In this document: positions 19,328 through 28,376 of the stretch, piece after piece | How positions within the stretch are numbered: the first letter of the stretch is position 1 | How the letters are laid out: every line of letters begins with the position of its first letter | NCBI RefSeq assembly: GCF_000374805.1 | Contig: NZ_KB895350.1 | Location: 37,499-101,498, forward strand | Source of the DNA: Chitiniphilus shinanonensis DSM 23277 | GTDB taxonomy: Bacteria; Pseudomonadota; Gammaproteobacteria; Burkholderiales; Chitinibacteraceae | Length of the DNA: 64,000 nucleotides | Reading direction: 5' to 3' | Notes under the pieces: model-generated | Seen by the model: the letters and a program-made list of their open reading frames with translations, nothing else | What the model was told of the DNA's origin: nothing | The model's database searches: none | Position numbers and translations under genes: made by a program

Positions 19328-19491
19328 CAATGCTGCTCCTGGTTGCCCGCCGCGTTGTGCTCGCGCACCCGCTGCGAGGATTTGAGTTCGTTGCAATGGT
19401 TGCAGAAATAGCTGGTGGCGCCGCACGCCTTCATCACTTCCAGCGGCTGCCCGCAATCGGGACAGCGATAGGTTTCGATCGGTTGATCCAT
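19327..19491 (-). CDS. Small zinc-ribbon protein
   Basis: A 54-residue protein with a four-cysteine zinc ribbon: C10/C13 (CPDC), an extra C23, and C30/C33 (CNHC), followed by a charged tail. The ATG at 19491 has AAGGAG upstream; a longer start at 19539 lacks one. It is embedded between ribD and ribE and overlaps the ribE start by one base. It resembles YfgJ-type zinc-ribbon proteins of unknown role. A link to flavin synthesis is suggested only by position. Confidence 0.8.
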   Translation of the reverse strand: MDQPIETYRCPDCGQPLEVMKACGATSYFCNHCNELKSSQRVREHNAAGNQEQH

Positions 19492-19573
19492 GATCCCGCT
19501 CCTTGTTGCCGACACCGCACGCAGCGGGGCATCGGCCATGGTCTCGAATGCCGCCCGGCGGTGGGGCCTCGGT

Positions 19574-20686
19574 TCAGGCGCCCCAGGCGTCGATCTCGGT
19601 GAAACGCAGCGTCAGGCGCTGGTCGTCGCCGACCATGCGCCGCTCCAGCACGCGCGGCGTCAGGCGCTGCGCCAGGCTGGCGAGCGTGAACTCGGCCAGC
19701 GGCAGGCCGTCGCCCAGCAGCACCGGCGCCTGGTACAGCACCGCCTCGTCGACCAGGCCGCGCGACAGTAGCGCACCGGCCAGAGTGCCGCCGGCTTCCA
19801 CCGTGAGTTCATTGATGCCGCGCTGTCCCAGCAGTTCAAGCAAGGCCGCCAGATCGACCCGGCCGTCGGCGCCCGGCAGCAGCACGATGCCGGCGCCGGC
19901 CGCCTCCAGCGCGGCGCGGCGCTCGCTGTCGCGCGCGGCGACCAGCAGCACCCCCGGCGTCTGCAACAGGCGCGCGCCCGGCGGGGTGCGCAGGTCGCTG
20001 TCGACCACCACCCGCAGCGGCTGGCGCCCTTGCCACAGCACGCCCTGGGGCTCGCGCACCGTGAGCTGCGCATCGTCGGCCAGCACGGTGCCGATCCCGG
20101 TCAGCATGGCGCAGGAACGCGCCCGCAACCGCTGCACGTCGGCACGCGCCGCCGGGCCGGTGATCCATTGCGACTGCCCGTCGCGCAACGCGATGCGGCC
20201 ATCCAGGCTGGCGGCCAGCTTGAGCCGCGTCCATGGCCGGCCGCGCACCATGCGCGACAGGAAACCCTTGTGATGCGCCTGTGCCGCATCGCGCAGCACG
20301 CCGGCCGCGACGTCGATGCCCGCCGCACGCAGCCGCGCCAGCCCCTGCCCCGCCACCAGCGGGTTGGGATCGGTCAGCGCCACCACCACCCGCGCCACAC
20401 CGGCGGCGACCAGCGCGTCGGCGCATGGCGGGGTGCGCCCGTGGTGGCTGCATGGTTCCAGCGTGACGTAGGCGGTGGCGCCACGCGCCGCGTCGCCGGC
20501 CTGGCGCAATGCCATCACCTCGGCGTGCGGACCGCCCGCCTGCTGGCTGTGGCCGGCGCCGACGATGACGCCGTCGCGCACCAGCACGCAGCCGACGCTG
20601 GGGTTGGGCGAGGTGATACAGGCGCCGCGCGCGGCCTGGGCCAGCGCGCGCTGCATCATCGCGGCATCGTTCACGGCCTGGGTCAT
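19574..20686 (-). CDS. ribD: Bifunctional pyrimidine deaminase/reductase
   Basis: RibD deaminates and then reduces the GTP cyclohydrolase II product in riboflavin synthesis. The N-terminal deaminase (about 1-145) has the zinc site HAEVMAL and [11 protein letters not shown], and the C-terminal NADPH reductase (about 150-370) shows [19 protein letters not shown] and [15 protein letters not shown] at 20686 overlaps the nrdR stop as ATGA. The nrdR-ribD order is classical in proteobacteria. Confidence 0.96.
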   Translation of the reverse strand: MTQAVNDAAMMQRALAQAARGACITSPNPSVGCVLVRDGVIVGAGHSQQAGGPHAEVMALRQAGDAARGATAYVTLEPCSHHGRTPPCADALVAAGVARVVVALTDPNPLVAGQGLARLRAAGIDVAAGVLRDAAQAHHKGFLSRMVRGRPWTRLKLAASLDGRIALRDGQSQWITGPAARADVQRLRARSCAMLTGIGTVLADDAQLTVREPQGVLWQGRQPLRVVVDSDLRTPPGARLLQTPGVLLVAARDSERRAALEAAGAGIVLLPGADGRVDLAALLELLGQRGINELTVEAGGTLAGALLSRGLVDEAVLYQAPVLLGDGLPLAEFTLASLAQRLTPRVLERRMVGDDQRLTLRFTEIDAWGA

Positions 20687-21138
20687 TTGTCCTTGCTCAC
20701 CTCGCGGATCACGTCGCGGAAATCCTCGACGTCCGAGAAACTGCGATAGACCGAGGCGAAGCGGATGTAGGCCACCTTGTCCAGCTTGGCCAGTTCGCTG
20801 ATCACCATCTCGCCGATCTGGCGCGACATGATTTCGCGGTCGCCCACGGTCAGTACCTTCTGGATGATGCGGGCGATGGCCTCGTCCACCAACTGGGTGG
20901 GCACCGGCCGCTTGTGCAGCGCCCGATGAAAGGAGGTGCGGATCTTCTCGCGGTCGAAATCCACCCGCTGGCCGTTCTGCTTGACCACCTGCGGCAGCCG
21001 CACCTCGGCGGTCTCGTAGGTGGTGAAGCGCTTGTCGCACACCGCGCAGCGGCGGCGGCGGCGCACGGTGTCGCCTTCCTCGGAGACGCGCGAATCGACG
21101 ACCTGGGTGTCGGGGGAACCGCAGAACGGACATTTCAT
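20683..21138 (-). CDS. nrdR: Transcriptional repressor NrdR
   Basis: NrdR is a nucleotide-sensing repressor of ribonucleotide reductase genes. The 151 residues hold an N-terminal zinc ribbon (CPFC and CAVC with the RRRRRC basic stretch) and an ATP-cone domain ([16 protein letters not shown] onward). Start ATG at 21138 gives the family MKCPFCGS opening. It is coupled to ribD by a 4-base overlap. No ribonucleotide reductase gene is in the window. Confidence 0.97.
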   Translation of the reverse strand: MKCPFCGSPDTQVVDSRVSEEGDTVRRRRRCAVCDKRFTTYETAEVRLPQVVKQNGQRVDFDREKIRTSFHRALHKRPVPTQLVDEAIARIIQKVLTVGDREIMSRQIGEMVISELAKLDKVAYIRFASVYRSFSDVEDFRDVIREVSKDK

Positions 21139-21217
21139 GGGCAGGCAGCCTGGCTGGCGGAACGAACCACAACTTAGCAATCGCGCCCGACGAACACAAT
21201 CGGGCGCACAAATGACG

Positions 21218-21244
21218 CGGGGCATGGCCAAGCGCCATGCCCCG
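21218..21244 (-). terminator. Hairpins after glyA
   Basis: An 11-bp stem CGGGGCATGGC / GCCATGCCCCG with a 5-nt loop lies 55 bases past the glyA stop. A second stem GCGCCCGA / TCGGGCGC spans 21183-21207. Neither has a T run, so they may be attenuating rather than terminating structures before nrdR. Confidence 0.45.
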
Positions 21245-21298
21245 TGTCGCAACCGGCACCGTCGGCGGCCGTCAGGCCACCGCGCGGCGCGCCCGGTG

Positions 21299-22546
21299 TC
21301 AGGCGCCGTAGACCGGGAAGCGCGCGGTCAGCGCCTTCACCTTCTCGGCCACCGCGGCCAGGTTGGCTTCGTCGGCCGGGTTGTCCAGCACGTCGGCGAT
21401 CAGGTGCGCCACCTGGATGGCTTCTTCTTCCTTGAAGCCGCGGGTGGTGATGGCCGGCGCGCCGATGCGGATGCCCGAGGTGACGAAGGGGCTTTCCGGG
21501 TCGTTGGGGATGGCGTTCTTGTTGACGGTGATGTGCGCCTTGCCCAGCGCGGCGTCGGCCGCCTTGCCGGTCAGGCCCTTGGGACGCAGGTCCACCAGGA
21601 ACACGTGGCTCTCGGTGCGGCCGGAGATGATGCGCAGGCCGCGCTCGGCCAGGGTCTTGGCCATGGCCTGGGCGTTCTTGATCACCTGTTCGGCGTAGAC
21701 CTTGAACTCGGGGCTGGCCGCTTCCTTGAAGGCGATGGCCTTGGCGGCGATCACGTGCATCAGCGGGCCGCCTTGCAGCGTGGGGAACACGTTGGAGTTG
21801 AGGCTCTTCTCGAACTCGGCCTTGGCCAGGATCAGGCCGCCGCGCGGGCCGCGCAGGGTCTTGTGGGTGGTCGAGGTGACGAAGTGCGCGTGCGGCACCG
21901 GGTTCGGGTAGACGCCGGCGGCGATCAGGCCGGCGTAGTGGGCCATGTCCACCATGAAGTAGGCGCCGACCTTGTCGGCGATCTCGCGCATGCGCGCCCA
22001 GTCGAAGCGCAGCGCGAAGGCGGAGGCGCCGCCGATGATCAGCTTGGGCTTGGTCTCGACCGCGATGCGTTCCATCTCGTCGTAATCGATCTCTTCGTTC
22101 TCGTTCAGGCCGTAGGGCACGATGTTGAACAGCTTGCCCGACAGGTTGGCCGGCGAGCCGTGGGTCAGGTGGCCGCCGTGGCCCAGGTTCATGCCCATCA
22201 CGGTGTCGCCCGGCTTGAGGATCGAGAAGTACACCGCCTGGTTGGCCTGGCTGCCCGAGTGCGGCTGCACGTTGGCGTATTCGGCGCCGAACAGCGCCTT
22301 CACGCGGTCGATGGCCAGCTGTTCCACCACGTCCACGTGCTCGCAACCGCCGTAGAAGCGCTTGCCGGGGTAACCCTCGGCGTACTTGTTGGTGAGCTGT
22401 GAACCCTGTGCTTCCATGACTGCGGGGCTGGTGTAGTTTTCCGACGCGATCAGCTCGAGGTGTTCGTGCTGGCGCACGACCTCGCCCTGGATGGCTTTGG
22501 CGAGATCAGGATCGAATTGGGAGATGGTGATGGACTTGGAGAACAT
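21299..22546 (-). CDS. glyA: Serine hydroxymethyltransferase
   Basis: This PLP enzyme interconverts serine and glycine and supplies one-carbon units to folate. It has 415 residues, the standard length. The PLP lysine is K229 in [14 protein letters not shown], and [28 protein letters not shown] and [10 protein letters not shown] are in place. ATG at 22546 gives MFSKSITI; the longer frame upstream has no ribosome site. No glycine riboswitch is seen in the 127-bp gap before it. Confidence 0.97.
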   Translation of the reverse strand: MFSKSITISQFDPDLAKAIQGEVVRQHEHLELIASENYTSPAVMEAQGSQLTNKYAEGYPGKRFYGGCEHVDVVEQLAIDRVKALFGAEYANVQPHSGSQANQAVYFSILKPGDTVMGMNLGHGGHLTHGSPANLSGKLFNIVPYGLNENEEIDYDEMERIAVETKPKLIIGGASAFALRFDWARMREIADKVGAYFMVDMAHYAGLIAAGVYPNPVPHAHFVTSTTHKTLRGPRGGLILAKAEFEKSLNSNVFPTLQGGPLMHVIAAKAIAFKEAASPEFKVYAEQVIKNAQAMAKTLAERGLRIISGRTESHVFLVDLRPKGLTGKAADAALGKAHITVNKNAIPNDPESPFVTSGIRIGAPAITTRGFKEEEAIQVAHLIADVLDNPADEANLAAVAEKVKALTARFPVYGA

Positions 22547-22673
22547 GGGCCCGATTCCGTAGGCGATTGAAAAAACTGGCGCAATTCTAACACGAGGCAC
22601 CGTGAGGCGCGGCGGTGGAATCCGGCACGCCATCATGAAAGCGGCTCATGTCCGGGGCGGCCGGGCGGCAACG

Positions 22674-22694
22674 AAAAAGGCGGCCGAAGCCGCC
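22674..22694 (-). terminator. Terminator of hpt
   Basis: On the minus strand GGCGGC-TTCG-GCCGCC is followed by TTTTTCG. It lies 24 bases past the hpt stop and isolates the purine-salvage genes from glyA. Confidence 0.85.
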
Positions 22695-22717
22695 CTTTTG
22701 CCGTGCCCGGCCCCGGG

Positions 22718-23272
22718 TTACAGACCCTTGACCGCGTAGATCGCCAGCGTGTTGCGCCAGTAGCCCTGGTAATCCATGCCGCAGCCGAACAGGAAGCGAT
22801 CCTGCACCTTGAGGCCGACGAAATCGGCGCTCACGCCCGGCGCCTTGCGGTCGTGGTCCTTGTCCACCAGCACCGCCACCAGCACTTCCTTGGCGCCCTG
22901 GCGCTTGCAGTATTCGATCACCGCCGCCAGCGTGTGGCCTTCGTCCAGGATGTCGTCGATGATCACCACGCTGCGGCCGCGCAGGTCCTCGGTGGGGGCG
23001 ACCTTCCAGTTGAGCGCGCCGCCGCTGGTTTCCTGGCGATAGCGCGTGGCATGCAGGTAGGAGCACTCCAGCGGGAAGCGCAGCCGCGGCAGCAGGTGGC
23101 CGGCGACGATCAGGCCGCCGTTCATGATCGTGTAGACGATGGGGTTGGCGCTGGCCAGCCGTGCGGTCATCGCCTCGGCCATGGCATCCAGCGCGGCCAC
23201 GACTTCGGCCTCGCTGTGCAGGCAATCGGCGTTGTCGATGATGGTATGGGCTTCTGGCAGTTCCAGCGTCAT
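22718..23272 (-). CDS. hpt: Hypoxanthine (guanine) phosphoribosyltransferase-like protein
   Basis: This purine-salvage enzyme transfers phosphoribose from PRPP to hypoxanthine or guanine. The 184 residues have the type I PRTase fold with the PRPP-binding loop VVIIDDILDEGHTL and the hood motif VDKDHDRK. The N terminus (LPEAHTIIDNADCLHSEAEV) matches the betaproteobacterial hypoxanthine-guanine PRT group rather than E. coli Hpt. It lies 87 bases after apt, in a purine-salvage cluster. Confidence 0.88.
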   Translation of the reverse strand: MTLELPEAHTIIDNADCLHSEAEVVAALDAMAEAMTARLASANPIVYTIMNGGLIVAGHLLPRLRFPLECSYLHATRYRQETSGGALNWKVAPTEDLRGRSVVIIDDILDEGHTLAAVIEYCKRQGAKEVLVAVLVDKDHDRKAPGVSADFVGLKVQDRFLFGCGMDYQGYWRNTLAIYAVKGL

Positions 23273-23359
23273 GCTCTTGTCCTGTTGAATGCAGCGGATA
23301 ACGTCGGGCGCCCGGTCGTTGGATGCGATCCGGGCACCGATAAAGCGCCGGCCACCGGG

Positions 23360-23914
23360 TCAGTGGCCGGCAAAATCGCAAATGGTATACAGCTCGATGC
23401 CCTGCCCGGCGATCAGGCGCGAGCCGCCCAGTTCGGGCAGGTCAACGATGGCCGCGGCCTCCACCACCGTGGCGCCCAGCCGTTGCAGCAGGCGGGCGGC
23501 GGCGATCATGGTGCCGCCGGTGGCCACGAGGTCGTCCACCAGCAACACGCGATCACCCGGCTTGCAGGCATCGGCGTGGATTTCCACCGTGGCCGAGCCG
23601 TATTCCAGCTCGTATTCCTCGGCCTCGGTCAGATACGGCAACTTGCCCTTCTTGCGGATCGGCACGAAGCCCAGGTTCAGCTCGTAGGCGACCACCGAGC
23701 CCAGGATGAAACCGCGCGCGTCCACCCCGGCCACCAGGTCGATCTGCATGTCCATATAGCGGTGCACGAAGGTATCGACCAGCAGCCGGAAGGTCTTCGG
23801 GTCCTGCAACAGCGGCGTGATGTCGCGGAACTGCACCCCGGGCTGGGGCCAATCCGGCACGGTGCGGATGCGTTGCTGGATGTAGTCGGCGTACAGCGGC
23901 TTGGGTATGGACAT
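23360..23914 (-). CDS. apt: Adenine phosphoribosyltransferase
   Basis: Apt salvages adenine to AMP with PRPP. The 184 residues include [43 protein letters not shown] (flexible loop) and the PRPP motif [16 protein letters not shown] at 23914 gives the family start [12 protein letters not shown]. It lies downstream of the purine permease and upstream of hpt, which suggests coordinated uptake and salvage. Confidence 0.96.
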   Translation of the reverse strand: MSIPKPLYADYIQQRIRTVPDWPQPGVQFRDITPLLQDPKTFRLLVDTFVHRYMDMQIDLVAGVDARGFILGSVVAYELNLGFVPIRKKGKLPYLTEAEEYELEYGSATVEIHADACKPGDRVLLVDDLVATGGTMIAAARLLQRLGATVVEAAAIVDLPELGGSRLIAGQGIELYTICDFAGH

Positions 23915-24088
23915 GCGGATCTCAACGCCAGAGGTGCAAGACCCTCTCGCCGCGACCGCGACGAGAGGATTCGAAGCCAACCCGGCAGGCGCCGCGCCGG
24001 ATTTCCACCTGCCGCAACGCTCCCGGCAAGGTCGGGATTGGGCGGCACGGCGATCCGGGAGCGGCAGCTTGCAGGGTCATGGTCGGGC

Positions 24089-25384
24089 TCAGTGGAAGAA
24101 CGCGAACTTCATCAGCCACAGCGCGGCGATGATGACGACGGCCGGGCGCAGGTCGCTGAAACGGCCGGCCAGCAACTTGATCACCACGAAGCTGATGAAG
24201 CCGAAGGCGATGCCGTCGGCGATCGAGAAGGTGAACGGCATGGCGATGGCGGTGACCACGGCCGGCGCGGCCTCGGTCAGGTCGTCCCAGGCGATCTCGG
24301 CCAGGCCGCGCGCCATCAGCACCGCCACGTAGCACAGCGCCGGCGCGGTGGCATACGGCGGAATGCTGTTGGCCAGCGGCGCCAGGAACAACGCGACCAG
24401 GAACAGGATGGCTACCACGGTGGCGGTCAGGCCGGTACGGCCGCCGACGGCGGTGCCGGCGGCGGATTCGACATAGGCGGTGGTGGACGAGGTACCCATT
24501 GCAGCGCCGGCGACGATGGCCACCGAGTCGGCCATCAGCGCGCGCTTCAGGCGCGGCAGCTTGCCGTCCTTGTCCAGCAGGCCGGCGCGGTGCGACACGC
24601 CGACCAGGGTGCCGGTGGTGTCGAACAGGTCGACGAAGAAGAACACGAACACCACGCCCAGCAGGCCGACGTTGAGCGCGCCGCCCAGGTCCATCTGCAT
24701 GAAGGTGGGCGCCAGCGACGGCGGCGCGGAGAACACGCCCTTGAACTCGGACAGGCCCAGCACCACCGACAGCACGGTCACCGCCAGGATGCCGATGATG
24801 ATGGAGCCGTGCACGCGGCGGTATTCCAGCGCCACGATCAGGAAGAAGCCGAAGATCGCCAGCAGCGTGCTCGGCGCATGGATGTCGCCCAGGGTGACCA
24901 GGGTGGCCGGGCTGCCGGTGATCAAGCCGGCGCTCTTGAGCGAGATGATGCCGAGAAACAGGCCCACGCCCGCCGAGATGGCGAACTTGAGCGATTGCGG
25001 AATCGCGTTGACGATGGCTTCACGCACCTTGAACAGGCTGACCGCCAGGAAAATGATCCCCGAGAGGAACACCGCCCCCAGCGCCACCTGCCAAGTCACA
25101 CCCGGGCTTCCCAGGACCACGCTATAAGTGAAATAGGCATTCAGGCCCATGCCCGGCGCCAGCGCCATCGGATAGTTGGCCACCAGCCCCATGATGGCGC
25201 AGCCCAGCGCGGCGGCCAGACAGGTGGCGACGAACACCGCGTTGAAGTCCATGCCTGTTTTGGACAGGATCAATGGGTTGACGAAAATGATGTAGGCCAT
25301 CGTCAGGAAGGTGGTGAAGCCCGCGAGCACTTCGGTCCTGACGTCCGTCCCGTGCTCCTTCAGTTTGAAAAACGATTCCAGCAT
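24089..25384 (-). CDS. NCS2-family purine permease (AzgA/PbuG type)
   Basis: This inner-membrane proton symporter for adenine, guanine or hypoxanthine has 431 residues and about 12-14 hydrophobic segments. Signatures are EVLAGFTTFLTMAYIIFVNP near the start, APGMGLNAYFTY, FFVDLFDTTGTLVGV and GTSSTTAYVESAAG. The start ATG at 25384 opens MLESFFKLKEHGTDVRTE, the family N terminus, although the ribosome site is weak. It is followed by apt and hpt, matching a purine import-and-salvage unit. Exact substrate unproven. Confidence 0.92.
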   Translation of the reverse strand: MLESFFKLKEHGTDVRTEVLAGFTTFLTMAYIIFVNPLILSKTGMDFNAVFVATCLAAALGCAIMGLVANYPMALAPGMGLNAYFTYSVVLGSPGVTWQVALGAVFLSGIIFLAVSLFKVREAIVNAIPQSLKFAISAGVGLFLGIISLKSAGLITGSPATLVTLGDIHAPSTLLAIFGFFLIVALEYRRVHGSIIIGILAVTVLSVVLGLSEFKGVFSAPPSLAPTFMQMDLGGALNVGLLGVVFVFFFVDLFDTTGTLVGVSHRAGLLDKDGKLPRLKRALMADSVAIVAGAAMGTSSTTAYVESAAGTAVGGRTGLTATVVAILFLVALFLAPLANSIPPYATAPALCYVAVLMARGLAEIAWDDLTEAAPAVVTAIAMPFTFSIADGIAFGFISFVVIKLLAGRFSDLRPAVVIIAALWLMKFAFFH

Positions 25385-25443
25385 GATCAGCCCCTGATTC
25401 GAAAGTTGGATTATGTGTCTGAATTTATTGATTGTCTGGAACG

Positions 25444-26010
25444 CTAGACGCCCACCTTCAACAGCGCAAGAACGCCCAGCAGGGCGAATGCGGCAGCCGC
25501 GGCGAAACGCACGTAGCGCAACAGGTGCAGACGGTCGGACATCCACTTGCCCAGCCAGATGGCCGGCGCGTTGGCGATGAGCATGCCCACGGTGGTCCCC
25601 ACCACCACCATCCACAGCGGCGAGTATTTCACAGCCAATGCCACCGTGGCGACTTGGGTCTTATCCCCTATTTCGGCCAGGAAAAACGCGATGGTGGTGG
25701 CGATGAAGGCGCCGTAGGGCTTCACCTCGGCCTCGCCTTCCTCCATCTGGTCAGGGATACAGGCCCAGGCCGCGATCGCCAGGAAACCCAGGCCCACCGT
25801 CCAGCGCAGCGCATCGGGCGTGAAGAAGCCCGCCAGCCATTGGCCGAGCCAGCCGGCGGCGAAGTGGTTCAGCAAGGTGGCGACGAAGACGCCGATCAGG
25901 ATCGGCCAGGGACGACGGAAGCGCGCGGCGAGGATCAGCGACAGCAGCTGGGTCTTGTCGCCGATTTCGGCGACGGCAACGACTGCGGCGGAAACGAGGA
26001 AGGCATCCAT
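25444..26010 (-). CDS. Manganese exporter of the UPF0016/TMEM165 (GDT1) family
   Basis: This inner-membrane protein of 188 residues has six predicted helices and the duplicated signature AEIGDKTQ (at about 15-22 and 114-121), the cation-binding motifs of the family. Bacterial members (MneA/MntX type) export Mn2+. The function is supported here by the yybP-ykoY manganese riboswitch directly upstream. The SD (TGGAG) lies in a sequence that can pair with the riboswitch tail, so expression is probably switched on by Mn2+ at translation. ATG at 26010 is preferred to an upstream in-frame start lying inside the riboswitch region. Confidence 0.93.
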   Translation of the reverse strand: MDAFLVSAAVVAVAEIGDKTQLLSLILAARFRRPWPILIGVFVATLLNHFAAGWLGQWLAGFFTPDALRWTVGLGFLAIAAWACIPDQMEEGEAEVKPYGAFIATTIAFFLAEIGDKTQVATVALAVKYSPLWMVVVGTTVGMLIANAPAIWLGKWMSDRLHLLRYVRFAAAAAFALLGVLALLKVGV

Positions 26011-26019
26011 GCGGGGGGA

Positions 26020-26205
26020 ACTCCAGGGGCGGGCGACATGAGGCCATGCCACACGGCCCACCCCTGGGTGCGTGCGACATGAACCTCAGGTCTTGTCGGG
26101 CCTGCGGCAAGGCAGGCTGGCTACGCCATGGGCTGCGGCCCAAGTGTGTTGACGTATCCCCCGGCGGCAGGACCGCGCGGTCGACTACTCCCCTGAAGGG
26201 CAAAG
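26020..26205 (-). promoter_or_regulatory. yybP-ykoY manganese riboswitch and its SD-sequestering expression platform
   Basis: Read on the minus strand, the leader contains GGGGAGTAG (26193-26185), GTCAACACAC (26153-26144) and ACCTGAGGT (about 26091-26083), the conserved joining sequences of the yybP-ykoY class, separated by GC stems. Downstream, CCAGGGGTGGGC (26067-26056) can pair with GCCCGCCCCTGG (26034-26023), which contains the start of the ribosome site; 11 of 12 positions are Watson-Crick and one is a G-U wobble. A possible promoter (TTGCTC, 17 bases, TAAACT) lies just upstream. Known family: Mn2+-sensing on-switch. Confidence 0.88.
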
Positions 26206-26286
26206 CGGCAAGTTTAGCGATGGGTCCTTACAAGAGCAATCGCCGGTTGTCCGGGTTTACCTTGGGGGGAAATCGGGCATTGCGGA

Positions 26287-26399
26287 GCCCCCGGCGGAGC
26301 CGGGGGCGTGAATTGAGTGGGATGCGGGGAACCGGCGATCCCTGATTCATTCCGACTCCCCCCGCCCTCGCCGCCGCGAGGGAGCCTCGCTGCGCTCGA
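26287..26399. repeat. Dispersed intergenic element, copy 2
   Basis: A 9-bp hairpin GCCCCCGGC / GCCGGGGGC (26287-26307), a 33-base spacer, and then the core CCTGATTCATTCCGACTCCC and the CGCGAGGGAGCCTCGCTGCG block (26341-26399). The order matches copies at 11537-11652 and 55157-55316. It lies between the tyrosine phosphatase and the manganese riboswitch; nothing else is seen up to 26467. Confidence 0.8.
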
Positions 26400-26467
26400 G
26401 GGTGGTTCGGGGATGCGTTGTTGTAGGCGCTTGCTTTGCTCGCGCTGTGCTGCCAAGGGGCTTTCGC

Positions 26468-26947
26468 CTAACCCAGCTCGGTGCGGATGTGGGTCAGCAG
26501 GCCTTCGCAGCCGTCTTCGACCAGGTCGAGCACGTGTTCGAAGCCTTGCGGGCCGCCGTAGTAGGGATCGGGCACTTCGCGTTCGTTGAAGTGGGTGGCG
26601 AAGTCGAGGAACAGTTTGAGGCGGTTCTGGTATGGCTCGGGGCAGCGGCGGCGCAGCAGAGCCAGGTGGCCTTCGTCCATCGCCAGGATCAGGTCGAAGC
26701 GGGCGAAATCGGCGGAGGTCACTTCGCGGGCGCGCAGTGACCGCAGGTCGTAGCCGCGCTTGGACGCATGCGCCTGGGCGCGGCGGTCGGGCGCTTCGCC
26801 GACGTGGTAGTCGTGGGTACCGGCCGAATCGACCTCCACCCGGTCGGCAAGGCCGGCCTCGCGCACCAGGTGGCGCATAACGCCGTCGGCGGTGGGGCTG
26901 CGGCAGATGTTGCCGGTACAGACGAACAAAACAGAAAATTTATCCAT
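26468..26947 (-). CDS. Low-molecular-weight protein-tyrosine phosphatase
   Basis: This cytosolic LMW-PTP hydrolyses phosphotyrosine through a cysteine nucleophile. The 159 residues start with the P-loop CTGNICRS (C10, R16 from this start), contain SAGTHDYHVGEAPDRRA, and end with the general-acid loop DPYYGG. An ATG nine bases earlier (26956) is also possible; neither has a strong ribosome site. No tyrosine kinase or capsule gene is adjacent, so this is more likely the housekeeping YfkJ/Wzb-like type than part of an export locus. Confidence 0.93.
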   Translation of the reverse strand: MDKFSVLFVCTGNICRSPTADGVMRHLVREAGLADRVEVDSAGTHDYHVGEAPDRRAQAHASKRGYDLRSLRAREVTSADFARFDLILAMDEGHLALLRRRCPEPYQNRLKLFLDFATHFNEREVPDPYYGGPQGFEHVLDLVEDGCEGLLTHIRTELG

Positions 26948-27285
26948 ATTTATCATTCACTTAGGCGACGAACAAGCCGGGCCGGGCCGGTTAAAAAGCG
27001 TTAAATCACGCCCATACGAATCAATACGTTACAGGCTCGTGCGTGACATGGCCTGCGGAAACCAAAGCATAAGTATGCGGCCCTGATGGCGCATTGCTGA
27101 AGCGCAGGGACATCAGCCCCGCGCGCCAGCATTTGGCGGCGTCGTAGCGTGCGGTGGCCGCGACGTCCCCCAAGTTTGAGTAGCAATACGATTTAGACCT
27201 CCCAGGGTCTCGCACTAAGGTCACCGAGAGGTCATCGGCCGGAGCGGCGCGCAGTAGTGTAAGTGCGCTTTACGCTGGGAATGGC
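26948..27285. other. Lower-GC intergenic stretch, no gene identified
   Basis: About 340 bases between the phosphatase and the LysR gene. Base composition is visibly less GC-rich than the flanks. A 67-codon minus-strand frame (27021-27224) has no ribosome site and no recognisable motif. The stretch may mark the edge of an acquired segment. Confidence 0.4.
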
Positions 27286-28218
27286 TTAACCCGGTGTCCC
27301 TTGAGGCAGGGCCAGACCACTGCGCTTCCATTGGTCCGCGTGTTCACCGATGGCTCGCCATAGCCGCTCCGCCACAGGCCCGTGTGGTCGATCGCGCCGG
27401 CGTGCCGCGACCAGCTCTACAACGCTCCCCGGCAAGTAGCGCCCTGCAATAGACCGCAGTTGCCCGTCGCGTAACTCCTGGTCGATCAAAAAGCCTGGCA
27501 GGTGGCCCCATCCCATTCCGTGGACAATGAGCTCTTTTTTCATCAACTGATCGGCGACCGTGCATTGGTGCGCCCCTTCGATGATGAAGTAGTTGCTGGG
27601 TGCCGAATGCCGGGCCGTATCGCGGATTACGCATTGGGTAAAGCCGCGCATCTGATCTGGCCTGATGTCGTCCGAAACAGGAAAGGGCAGAAAGCCGGCA
27701 GCAACCACCGGCACGAACGGCGTTGTGCCCAGCGCGATCCACTCCAGTCGCGGGTCGCTTTTGTCCACGTGATGCAGGATGAGATCGGCCTCATTGTCGA
27801 AAAGGCGTTCCTGCGGGCCGTCAATCGCTTCGAAATGCAGATCCAGCTGCGTTACCGGGCAATTCGAGAAAAAGCGGCTGAGCAATGCCAGTATCGGCGG
27901 CCTTGGGCACACGTCGCCGATCACCACGCGTAACGTACTTTCCTCGCCCATCGCCAATTGAACGGCATGCGCTTGCAGGTTTTCTGCTTCCCGCAGCAAA
28001 GTTTGTGCACGCTGCAGAAATGACAGACCCGCATCGGTCGCCTGCACCCGGTATCCACTGCGATCGAGCAAGCTCAGATTGAGCTGCCGCTCCAATTTGG
28101 CGACCGCCGCAAATACAGAGGGGTGAGATCGGTGCAGCGCTGCTGCCGCCGCCTGGAAACCGCCAGTTCTGACCACCGCATTGAAGCATTGAAGCTCGCG
28201 AAGCGTGAATTCACTCAT
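27286..28218 (-). CDS. LysR-family transcriptional regulator
   Basis: This 310-residue LTTR has an N-terminal winged helix-turn-helix (FTLRELQCFNAVVRTGGFQ, then KLERQLNLSLLDRSGYRV) and a C-terminal periplasmic-binding-like effector domain. ATG at 28218 is the family start; the longer frame reaches into the divergent promoter. It is divergent from an enol-lactonase-like hydrolase, with a 24-bp palindrome at 28231-28254 just upstream of its start. It probably controls itself and the hydrolase in response to an aromatic-pathway intermediate (inference). Confidence 0.9.
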   Translation of the reverse strand: MSEFTLRELQCFNAVVRTGGFQAAAAALHRSHPSVFAAVAKLERQLNLSLLDRSGYRVQATDAGLSFLQRAQTLLREAENLQAHAVQLAMGEESTLRVVIGDVCPRPPILALLSRFFSNCPVTQLDLHFEAIDGPQERLFDNEADLILHHVDKSDPRLEWIALGTTPFVPVVAAGFLPFPVSDDIRPDQMRGFTQCVIRDTARHSAPSNYFIIEGAHQCTVADQLMKKELIVHGMGWGHLPGFLIDQELRDGQLRSIAGRYLPGSVVELVAARRRDRPHGPVAERLWRAIGEHADQWKRSGLALPQGTPG

Positions 28219-28230
28219 GTCCGTTTTATC

Positions 28231-28254
28231 TACAAAGATATTCTGATCTTTGTA
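28231..28254. promoter_or_regulatory. Palindromic operator for the divergent LysR gene
   Basis: TACAAAGAT and ATCTTTGTA form a perfect 9-bp inverted repeat around the 6-base spacer ATTCTG, within an AT-rich stretch in otherwise GC-rich DNA. It lies 13 bases upstream of the LysR start codon and 122 bases before the hydrolase. The layout fits an LTTR recognition site with autoregulation. Confidence 0.75.
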
Positions 28255-28376
28255 ATATATCTCGGACGCCCCCGCCACTAAGCTTCGTTCGACTGAGTAC
28301 GCCGAAACGCATTCCGCGGCATCGAGCGCTACCGGGCTCATAACCCCAAACGATGACTTGGAAAGGGTGTACTCAC

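Noticed and set aside
27021..27224. 67-codon minus-strand frame between the phosphatase and LysR genes
   Set aside because: No ribosome site, no recognisable motif, and overlapping frames of similar length.
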